Positions 6,883 to 11,533 of a stretch of 11,533 nt of DNA are shown piece by piece. The notes beneath the pieces were generated by a model. That model saw only the letters and a list, made by a program, of their open reading frames with translations. It was not told where the DNA came from and ran no database searches. The DNA is taken from assembly GCA_903827075.1 (NCBI GenBank), contig CAIKGX010000046.1, forward strand, positions 1 to 11,533. Reading direction: 5' to 3'. How positions within the stretch are numbered: the first letter of the stretch is position 1; each line of letters begins with the position of its first letter. The DNA is from an uncultured beta proteobacterium (GTDB taxonomy: Bacteria; Pseudomonadota; Gammaproteobacteria; Burkholderiales; Burkholderiaceae). The position numbers and the translations under genes are program-made.

Positions 6883-7436
6883 AGCAATTCATTGAGTTTT
6901 TTCATATATAAGTCATGGCCTTGGTGCATTTTTCCTTGCCACTCATTACCAGCACCGCTATCAGCATCATCGGTGATGTATTTAAATGATTGCCAAGGGA
7001 TGTTGTATCGAAAGGCTGTAGCGGCAATCGCAAATAATTCCATGTCGACCACATCAACCTTCTGAATGCCCAACCAAGGATCCTCGGTAGTTACGAAACT
7101 ATCGCCTGTTCCGCAAATAAACTCGCCATCAGGGGAAAAATATTCATACGGATTGGGGCAAAACGGCGTCATTCCTCTAGGCGCAAGTGGCTCAGCTACC
7201 ATGTCGCGCTGAATTACTTTCCCAATACTGATTAAGCCTGACAGTTCGGGATTGATCTTGCCTACCGTCCCAAAGTTCACAATGCGTTTGGGCTGATATT
7301 CATGGATGGCTTTCACACTCGCCAGTGCAGCATTAATTTTGCCAATCCCGGTGTAAATCACCTTCACTTCAGCAGGAACGTCTGCTTGCTTGAGCTCAGA
7401 CTCTAATGCGGTAATAATGAGTATGTGTGTTTTCAT
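6879..7436 (-). CDS. 5'-methylthioadenosine/S-adenosylhomocysteine nucleosidase-like protein
   Basis: The protein belongs to the PNP/MTAN nucleosidase fold, which cleaves the N-glycosidic bond of nucleosides such as methylthioadenosine and adenosylhomocysteine, releasing adenine. Family marks: ALESEL near the N-terminus with E12 in the position of the known E12 of bacterial MTA/SAH nucleosidase, NFGTVGKI (54-61) in place of the glycine-rich NxGxAG motif, VVDMELFAIA (129-138) with the ribose-binding Met-Glu pair, and YITDDAD (153-159) with the catalytic-type Asp156. At 185 residues it is clearly shorter than the usual 230 or so, so the exact substrate is uncertain. I start at ATG 7436; the frame extends only to a TTG at 7445. 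It overlaps fadD by four bases and starts 11 bases from the divergent apt start. Adenine released here would be the substrate of the Apt enzyme encoded next door. Confidence 0.82.
   Translation of the reverse strand: MKTHILIITALESELKQADVPAEVKVIYTGIGKINAALASVKAIHEYQPKRIVNFGTVGKINPELSGLISIGKVIQRDMVAEPLAPRGMTPFCPNPYEYFSPDGEFICGTGDSFVTTEDPWLGIQKVDVVDMELFAIAATAFRYNIPWQSFKYITDDADSGAGNEWQGKMHQGHDLYMKKLNELL
7390..7418 (+). promoter_or_regulatory. Candidate promoter of apt, inside the nucleosidase gene
   Basis: TTGAGC (7390-7395) and AATAAT (7413-7418) are separated by 17 bases and match four and five of six consensus positions. Transcription would begin near 7425, giving a leader of about 23 bases before the apt ATG at 7448. 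The boxes lie within the 5' coding part of the divergent nucleosidase gene, which is unavoidable because the start codons are only 11 bases apart. Confidence 0.4.
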
Positions 7437-7447
7437 GGCAACCAATA

Positions 7448-7966
7448 ATGAATTTATTAGATTATCTACCCGGAGTACCGAACTTTCCCAAACCGGGAAT
7501 TCTTTTTCGAGATATCTCCCCTCTATTAGCTAATCCTGCAGCGTTTAAAGAAGCTATTTTCCAGTTGGAAATATTAGCCGAGCAATTTGACTATACCCAT
7601 ATTCTAGGGATTGAATCCCGTGGCTTTATCTTTGGGTCGGCCTTGGCCCATCATGCCCATAAGGGCTTTGCCTTGGCTCGTAAACCCAACAAATTGCCCT
7701 TAGCCACCCATCGACAGGCCTACGGCTTGGAATACGGCACTGACTCTTTAGAGCTGCAGCAGTCCACCCTAGAAAAAGGGGCTCGGGTTCTCATTATTGA
7801 TGATGTTCTAGCAACAGGTGGAACCATCATTGCAGCTAATCAATTACTCAAAAGTGCTGGCTTTGAGGCTTGTGGCGCCTTAACCCTATTGGAGATCGCC
7901 GGCCTAAATGGTGGCGAACTATTAAACAAACAAGGGATTGTGAATCGAACTGTTCTGATTGCCTAA
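7448..7966 (+). CDS. apt: Adenine phosphoribosyltransferase
   Basis: The 172-residue enzyme makes AMP from adenine and PRPP in purine salvage in the cytoplasm. Recognisable parts are the N-terminal DYLPGVPNFPKPGILFRD (5-22), which is typical for bacterial Apt, the substrate segment GIESRGFIFG (54-63), the ARKPNKLP region (77-84), and the PRPP-binding loop VLIIDDVLATGGT (114-126) with its acidic pair and glycine turn. The length is normal. The frame is open to a GTG at 7427, but the ATG at 7448 gives the conserved family start MNLLDYLPG, so I use it; no clear Shine-Dalgarno precedes it. The stop (TAA) overlaps the convergent yqjK-like stop by four bases (7963-7966). Neither end of the gene therefore has its own intergenic space. 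Confidence 0.95.
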   Translation: MNLLDYLPGVPNFPKPGILFRDISPLLANPAAFKEAIFQLEILAEQFDYTHILGIESRGFIFGSALAHHAHKGFALARKPNKLPLATHRQAYGLEYGTDSLELQQSTLEKGARVLIIDDVLATGGTIIAANQLLKSAGFEACGALTLLEIAGLNGGELLNKQGIVNRTVLIA

Positions 7967-8244
7967 ATCAGGTTCTTAGCAGTTTTAACAAGCTTCATAG
8001 CACCCCACCCCAAAGCGAGAACTTTACTTGCTAATTTTGGCTTGAAGTGGGCAAGCACAGCGAATGCACTAGTCCACAAAATGGGAGTGCTTTTCAGAAA
8101 TCTGAAGGCGCTCATACCCTTATCAGCCAATTGAAAAGACTTATCTAAAGGCTGGAAATGAATGACCAGCTCAGCACGTTCAATAGCAGCACGCTCTTGT
8201 AGCGCTAATTGACGGGCTTTTAATTCATCAAGACGCGCACTCAT
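7963..8244 (-). CDS. YqjK-like small membrane-associated protein
   Basis: A 93-residue basic protein whose N-terminus MSARLDELKARQLALQERA is a charged helix, as in YqjK. The second half (about 46-90) is moderately hydrophobic with a likely membrane-interacting segment at 53-66. The position as last gene of a yqjD-yqjE-yqjK order is the strongest evidence. Its ATG overlaps the YqjE-like stop by four bases (8241-8244), indicating translational coupling, and its stop overlaps the apt stop from the other side. The role of YqjK is unknown. The assignment rests on size, N-terminal pattern and gene order, so it is weaker than those of its two partners. Confidence 0.72.
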   Translation of the reverse strand: MSARLDELKARQLALQERAAIERAELVIHFQPLDKSFQLADKGMSAFRFLKSTPILWTSAFAVLAHFKPKLASKVLALGWGAMKLVKTAKNLI

Positions 8245-8612
8245 GGCTTATCGAGCTCCACTCGATCTTTAGAAAACTCGGCAATAGTTGCCTCAAAGAG
8301 TTTAGGCATAGTGCGAAATGAACGCAAAACAAGGAGTGTCAATATCAGACCGATAGTGAGAAATCCGCTCGTTAACAGGCTTAAGGCCAACATCCGATCA
8401 CTTTCCCAGCTATAAATCACAATGAGTAAGGCTAGCATAACTAAGCCAAAGAATAAAAAGAATAAGGTAAATGCGATCATCACTAGCAAGCCAATGAATC
8501 GAGATCTGGCGATCTGAATATCTAAAGAGATCAGCTCAAGCCGTGTCTGGGCAATAGAGATACCAGTCGATACCAAATTTTTAATAGCTGAAAAGATATT
8601 TTCTTGTGACAT
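8241..8612 (-). CDS. yqjE: YqjE-like phage-holin-family membrane protein
   Basis: This 123-residue inner-membrane protein has an amphipathic N-terminal helix with the characteristic TRLELISLDIQ (23-33), two membrane helices (about 40-67 and 74-96), and a charged cytoplasmic C-terminus. This pattern is that of the YqjE / holin superfamily III group. Despite the name, chromosomal YqjE is not known to act in lysis; in E. coli it sits with the ribosome-associated YqjD and is expressed in stationary phase. The ATG at 8612 follows the YqjD stop by eight bases (8613-8620), and the stop overlaps the yqjK-like start by four bases, so the three genes are one operon. Confidence 0.85.
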   Translation of the reverse strand: MSQENIFSAIKNLVSTGISIAQTRLELISLDIQIARSRFIGLLVMIAFTLFFLFFGLVMLALLIVIYSWESDRMLALSLLTSGFLTIGLILTLLVLRSFRTMPKLFEATIAEFSKDRVELDKP

Positions 8613-8620
8613 AGGTCAGC

Positions 8621-8962
8621 CTAGCGACGACTAACAAGTAGGCCAATCAACAGACCCAATCCCGCCGCCACTCCTACAGCCTCCCATGGCTTGCGATGCA
8701 CAAACTCATCCGCACCTTCAGCAATCACTTTAGCCTTATCACTAATGGCATCTTCAACGCTTAAAAGATTTTCTTTGGCAGAGGCCAATGTTTCTAGTGC
8801 TTTAGAGCGAATCGAATCAATAGGACTACCTTCCCGATCAGCGGTGGCATTAATCAAGGCTTCTGCATCGGCAATCAAGGCCTTAAAGTCGCCCATCAAT
8901 CGTTCGGGATTGGAGTTGATCTCACTATGATCCGGTGTCGCCAAATGTGGTTTGCTAGTCAT
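8621..8962 (-). CDS. yqjD: DUF883 / YqjD-ElaB-like inner-membrane protein
   Basis: A 113-residue protein with a helical, acidic soluble part (about 17-90) and a C-terminal tail anchor, RKPWEAVGVAAGLGLLIG (90-107) followed by LLVSRR. This W-E-A-x-G-V-A-A-G-x-G tail is the hallmark of the DUF883 family. In E. coli the homologues YqjD, ElaB and YgaM are inner-membrane proteins that bind 70S and 100S ribosomes under stationary-phase control by RpoS; whether this copy does so is inference. It leads the yqjD-yqjE-yqjK set on the minus strand. A gap of 44 bases separates it from the Smr gene upstream, and no convincing promoter is visible in that gap. Confidence 0.9.
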   Translation of the reverse strand: MTSKPHLATPDHSEINSNPERLMGDFKALIADAEALINATADREGSPIDSIRSKALETLASAKENLLSVEDAISDKAKVIAEGADEFVHRKPWEAVGVAAGLGLLIGLLVSRR

Positions 8963-9006
8963 CGCTGTCTTTCTGTATTTGAATGGTTTGCATTATTTTG
9001 ATCATT

Positions 9007-9468
9007 CTAAGCAATTCTGCTCACAGAGCCTAGTAATAGAACGGTCATCCCTGCATTGCCTTCCTTAAAGTGCTTCAGATAACCCTTCAAGCTCGGGCGC
9101 CGTCTGAGCAGGGCATGATAGGCCTCACTACCGTAGGCTGTTTGTTCGCCAAAGTGGTATTCATCCACCCTATCCGCAAAATAGTTGTTTTCTAAGGCGT
9201 TGTGGACCGCCCATTTAATGCGACCACCCTCGCCGCTTGCCCCATATCCATGTATCAAGATGATGGCCTTAATGCCCACTTCGCTTGCTCGGCGTAAAGC
9301 AACAGTCAAGCGTTCTAGGGCTTCTTCTGCGCTGGGGCTATCGAATTTGAGATTAAGGACCAGCGTATCACTCAGTGCCACTGGTAATTCATCGCTTCCA
9401 CACTGCGGACAAAGATCTCCCATCCCCCTGGGGTTGCCACACTGCGGACATTCAAATGAACGGGTCAT
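9007..9468 (-). CDS. Zinc-ribbon plus Smr-domain protein
   Basis: This 153-residue protein combines an N-terminal zinc ribbon, with ligands C7-PQ-C10 and C20-PQ-C23, and a C-terminal Smr (small MutS-related) domain (about 36-146). The core Smr loop is clear: LIHGYGASGEGG (71-82) followed by RIKWAVHNAL, and the closing strand GNAGMTVLLL (137-146). Smr domains bind DNA or RNA structures and some have nicking or endonuclease activity. The first family motif, usually LDLHG, is replaced here by LNLKFD (38-43), so a catalytic role is doubtful and a nucleic-acid-binding role is more likely. The ribbon may add nucleic-acid contact. The start at 9468 is the only Met ahead of the first cysteine pair. 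Neighbours on the same strand do not suggest a specific pathway. Confidence 0.8.
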   Translation of the reverse strand: MTRSFECPQCGNPRGMGDLCPQCGSDELPVALSDTLVLNLKFDSPSAEEALERLTVALRRASEVGIKAIILIHGYGASGEGGRIKWAVHNALENNYFADRVDEYHFGEQTAYGSEAYHALLRRRPSLKGYLKHFKEGNAGMTVLLLGSVSRIA

Positions 9469-9522
9469 GACAAAACCATACTACAGATTGATGTCATCAA
9501 CCCATTCATCAAGATAGCAAAC

Positions 9523-9819
9523 TTAAGAGCAATACTTTGCTTCTAACGCTGTTGTAGAAATATTTTGATCATCAATCATGCGGCTTAAGGTTTGCGCAGC
9601 AGCATCTTTGTTTTCCTGAACTTTCAAGCTCACGTTAATTAAAGAGCTCACATCTTTACGAATCGAGGTATTTCCATAACGCAATTCCTTCAAAGTGGAT
9701 ACCGCTTCAGCTGAGATTTTGCATTGCTGGTTTATCAACTCACGCGAATCTGATGTGGTGTTTGCATAAGCAAAGGCAGCTACAGAAATTGATGCAATGG
9801 CTAATAGAGTTTTTTTCAT
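9523..9819 (-). CDS. Small secreted (periplasmic) protein of unknown function
   Basis: A 98-residue protein with a textbook signal peptide: MKK, a hydrophobic core (4-18), and cleavage expected after AYA at residue 19. The mature part is about 79 residues, polar and probably helical, with just two cysteines (C33 and C97) that could form a disulfide tying the ends together. I do not recognise a family. A good ribosome-binding site (AAGGAA, ending seven bases before the ATG) lies inside the last codons of the upstream helix-turn-helix gene, whose stop codon ends one base before this ATG. The two genes are thus very likely co-translated. The pairing with a DNA-binding regulator is unusual for a secreted product. 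Confidence 0.8.
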   Translation of the reverse strand: MKKTLLAIASISVAAFAYANTTSDSRELINQQCKISAEAVSTLKELRYGNTSIRKDVSSLINVSLKVQENKDAAAQTLSRMIDDQNISTTALEAKYCS

Positions 9820-9820
9820 C

Positions 9821-10000
9821 TTATTTCCTTAATTTATGACCACATGTGGGACAACAACCTAAATCTTTTGCTTTGATTTTTCTCAAGGCGGCATAGACGC
9901 TAGATTCTGAAATTTCCATCTTTCTGGCGGCTTGAGCTGCTGTCATGCCCTTCCCTATCCAATCCAAAGCTTGATGTGTTTTCGGTATCACTCTTCTCAT
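9821..10000 (-). CDS. Small helix-turn-helix regulator with CxxC tail
   Basis: A 59-residue basic protein. Residues 19-41 (MTAAQAARKMEISESSVYAALRK, cited in parts: AAQAARKM, then the turn EIS, then SSVYAALRK) form a helix-turn-helix of the kind seen in small phage-like regulators. The C-terminus has CC-PT-C-GHKL (49-57), a half zinc ribbon that could bind metal in a dimer. The frame is open to a GTG at 10021 and an ATG at 10012, but I choose the ATG at 10000: it has a near-perfect Shine-Dalgarno GGAGGTG directly before it. The stop lies one base from the ATG of the secreted-protein gene. The promoter carries a strong palindrome, so it may repress itself. It could also be a relic of mobile DNA. 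Confidence 0.78.
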   Translation of the reverse strand: MRRVIPKTHQALDWIGKGMTAAQAARKMEISESSVYAALRKIKAKDLGCCPTCGHKLRK

Positions 10001-10019
10001 TTCACCTCCCATAAAACAC

Positions 10020-10047
10020 ACTATATCACAACTTCTGAAGTTGTGAA
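10020..10047 (-). promoter_or_regulatory. Promoter of the HTH/secreted-protein operon
   Basis: On the minus strand TTCACA (10047-10042, five of six to the -35 consensus) and TATAGT (10025-10020, five of six to the -10) are 16 bases apart. Transcription would start near 10013, giving a leader of about 13 bases that holds the GGAGGTG ribosome-binding site of the ATG at 10000. The spacer and the -35 box coincide with the palindromic operator described separately. Confidence 0.55.
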
Positions 10048-10054
10048 GTTGTGA
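10026..10054. promoter_or_regulatory. Palindromic operator with an extra half-site
   Basis: TCACAACTTC (10026-10035) and GAAGTTGTGA (10037-10046) are perfect reverse complements around one central T. A third copy, GAAGTTGTGA (10045-10054), follows with an overlap of two bases, giving an 8-bp direct repeat. The palindrome fills the spacer between the -10 and -35 boxes and the third half-site covers the -35, the expected geometry for a repressor. The nearest candidate binder is the 59-residue HTH protein encoded immediately downstream; that link is inferred. Confidence 0.65.
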
Positions 10055-10202
10055 ATTAAAATAAATAACTAGTGAGATACCCTAATAAAAGGGCAATACA
10101 GAGATTTGCAGGATCAAATTAGCGAATGAACCCTGATTTATGGTCAAAAAGCCTTAGGAGGGCGGACGATAGTATGATTTCAGGTATCTAAGGGAGTTAA
10201 AA

Positions 10203-10742
10203 ATGTATCGAATGATGTTTGTACTATTAGTCAGCATTGGCCTCATGGCTTGCAGAGGTAACGACAAGGTCGTTGGTGCCTGGGAAATTAATGATGTCTA
10301 TCGCTCCACCAATATGACCCCCAATCCAGTTACAGGGCAAAAGGTATATGTAGGGCCCCCCATTAATACGATGGATGCGAATGACACCTACGAGATGTAC
10401 AACCTGAGAAGTGAGGTGTCTGCTCAAGGTGTCAAATCGTATGAGCTGCTGGTTTTATTAACGTATTACTCTCCATGGCGTTACTACGAATCAGCATCCC
10501 TACTAAATACCCCTTCCTCCACATTTAAAGTCGTATCTAGAGAAGCGGGGATCTGTGACAACAGAGGATGCATGTTCAAAGAGTTGTTATCGATTACATT
10601 AAGTGATGCCTTTTTGAAGAAGCAGCTTGATCATGGATTTCAGATTACCCTCTCCTCAAAAACTGGGGTAAAAACAGATCTCTTTGTTCCAGCGCAATAT
10701 ATCAAGGGATACTTGAAAGCCGTTGACGGGACAAGTAATTAG
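10203..10742 (+). CDS. Putative lipoprotein of unknown function
   Basis: A 179-residue protein starting MYRMMFVLLVSIGLMAC, a lipoprotein signal with lipobox LMAC and lipid-bearing Cys17. The mature protein has several short beta-like stretches and tyrosine-rich segments (LLVLLTYYSPWRYYES, 82-97), plus C118 and C123 (GICDNRGCMF), which may be a disulfide or metal pair. I find no named family. GGAG at 10192-10195 gives a good ribosome-binding site seven bases before the ATG. It stands alone on the plus strand, diverging from the HTH operon, with about 200 bases between the two starts. It is probably anchored in the outer or inner membrane facing the periplasm. Confidence 0.78.
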   Translation: MYRMMFVLLVSIGLMACRGNDKVVGAWEINDVYRSTNMTPNPVTGQKVYVGPPINTMDANDTYEMYNLRSEVSAQGVKSYELLVLLTYYSPWRYYESASLLNTPSSTFKVVSREAGICDNRGCMFKELLSITLSDAFLKKQLDHGFQITLSSKTGVKTDLFVPAQYIKGYLKAVDGTSN

Positions 10743-10872
10743 GCATTGGGCTGGAGTTTTCCACAAGTTAGTAAAGAAAAAAGGGGCTAACTGTATTAAG
10801 CTGATACAACCATTTATTGGGTGGATTGTAAAAGCACTTTTGAGCCCTAAAAGATAGAATATTCTCATCTGC

Positions 10873-11406
10873 ATGCAATTAAATCCAAATACCTCCACCC
10901 TCATCTTCATTGACCTGCAAGAGCGTCTAATGCCTTCAATTGACGAAGGACAAGAGGTTCTTGCCCAATGCATTCGTATTGCAAAAATTGCTCAGCTACT
11001 ACAAGTACCCATGATTGGAACAGAGCAAAGTCCTCAAAGTCTTGGTAGTAATCTTGCAGAGATTGCACAATTTTGCGAAACAACATTTTCCAAGATACAT
11101 TTCAATGCGTGTTTAGATGGCTTGATTGAAATTTTACCAAAGGGACGTAAGCACCTTATTCTTGCTGGATGTGAGACCCATGTATGTCTATTGCAAACCG
11201 CCCTTCACCTAGTAGATGAATCTTTTCATGTTTCGATCATTGTGGATGCTGTTGGGTCAAGAAAGCCTTTGGATAAGATAACTGCACTTAAGCGCTTAAG
11301 CGTCACTGGGGCTACCCTAGTTACAGTGGAAATGTTAGCATTTGAGTGGCTAAAATCCGCAAATCATAGTTCATTCAAGGAAGTATTGCGACTCATTAAA
11401 GACTGA
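10873..11406 (+). CDS. Isochorismatase-family (cysteine) hydrolase
   Basis: The 177-residue protein has the cysteine-hydrolase fold of isochorismatase, nicotinamidase and YcaC-like enzymes. The catalytic triad is visible: Asp14 in IFIDLQERL (11-19), Lys74 in FSKIHFNAC (72-80), and Cys105 in AGCETHVCLLQTALHL (98-113). The TEQSP stretch (50-54) and VDAVGSRKPLD (124-134) also match family positions. Many members of this short, YcaC-like branch have no known substrate, so I do not name one; nicotinamidase is unlikely because its extra metal-binding His residues are not evident. The ATG at 10873 has no clear Shine-Dalgarno, but upstream in-frame residues are absent. It follows the lipoprotein gene by 130 bases and may have its own promoter. 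Confidence 0.87.
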   Translation: MQLNPNTSTLIFIDLQERLMPSIDEGQEVLAQCIRIAKIAQLLQVPMIGTEQSPQSLGSNLAEIAQFCETTFSKIHFNACLDGLIEILPKGRKHLILAGCETHVCLLQTALHLVDESFHVSIIVDAVGSRKPLDKITALKRLSVTGATLVTVEMLAFEWLKSANHSSFKEVLRLIKD

Positions 11407-11412
11407 GTGTCT

Positions 11413-11424
11413 GATCTGCAGATC
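11413..11424. repeat. 12-bp palindrome after the hydrolase gene
   Basis: GATCTGCAGATC is a perfect 12-bp palindrome seven bases after the hydrolase stop. TCTGATC just before it (11410-11416) recurs at 11438-11444. There is no T run, so it is not a typical terminator. The rest of the window end (11425-11533) shows no gene I can support. Confidence 0.35.
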
Positions 11425-11533
11425 GCCCATAGTGATATCTGATCGATTTCCTAGGTTGCCTATGTATAAATCTCAAATAAAGCAATGTTTTGGTGGTGGG
11501 TAGGCTAGTGGGTAGAGAACCCAGAAAAAAACA

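Noticed and set aside
8241..8612. Phage holin and hence a prophage lysis module
   Set aside because: The holin-superfamily label fits the chromosomal YqjE type; the flanking YqjD and YqjK homologues and the lack of endolysin or other phage genes argue against a prophage.
10084..10097. CCCT/AGGG hairpin between the HTH operon and the lipoprotein gene
   Set aside because: Only a 4-bp stem without a T tract; it can occur by chance.
11507..11530. TGGGT/ACCCA hairpin followed by A residues, also resembling a tRNA D-arm fragment
   Set aside because: The A run is on the wrong side for a plus-strand terminator and the tRNA resemblance does not extend beyond a few bases before the window ends.

Overview
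The window looks like a chromosomal segment of a low-GC betaproteobacterium. Polynucleobacter or a close Burkholderiaceae relative is my best guess, from the moderately AT-rich coding style, the yqjD-yqjE-yqjK-type trio, the short FadD and nucleosidase proteins and the free-standing membrane-anchored TAXI protein. This placement is by recognition, not by comparison. Most genes are ordinary housekeeping or envelope genes; no complete defence system, CRISPR array, transposase or integrase is present.

Left end (1-495): the first 82 bases run directly into the 3' half of a tRNA-Asn gene (83-127), which starts exactly at the anticodon loop and keeps its native-looking terminator (137-173). This is the classic scar of an integrative element that uses the tRNA gene as attachment site, so an element probably lies just left of the window. 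About 300 bases without a convincing gene follow.

Region 496-3559 (all minus strand): a TAXI-type solute-binding protein held in the membrane at both ends, a cation diffusion facilitator, and an unrecognised 194-residue soluble protein. Region 3752-5207 (plus): a four-helix inner-membrane protein and an outer-membrane beta-barrel of the phenol/meta-pathway transporter type, probably one operon. The divergent gap before them holds a 20-bp-period repeat.

Region 5215-7966: fadD (minus) is translationally coupled to a nucleosidase gene; apt (plus) diverges from the nucleosidase with only 11 bases between start codons. Purine salvage (apt) and nucleosidase action both handle adenine, so this pairing makes metabolic sense.

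Region 7963-10000 (all minus): yqjK, yqjE and yqjD homologues (an inner-membrane, stress- and ribosome-linked set in enterics), a zinc-ribbon Smr-domain protein, and a small two-gene cassette of a 59-residue helix-turn-helix/CxxC regulator and a secreted 98-residue protein. The cassette promoter has a perfect 10-bp-arm palindrome plus an extra half-site sitting between and over its -35 and -10 boxes, suggesting autoregulation. Right end (10203-11406, plus): an orphan lipoprotein and an isochorismatase-family hydrolase.

The least explained items are the att scar, the self-operator of the HTH cassette, and the doubly anchored TAXI protein with a cytoplasmic helical tail.
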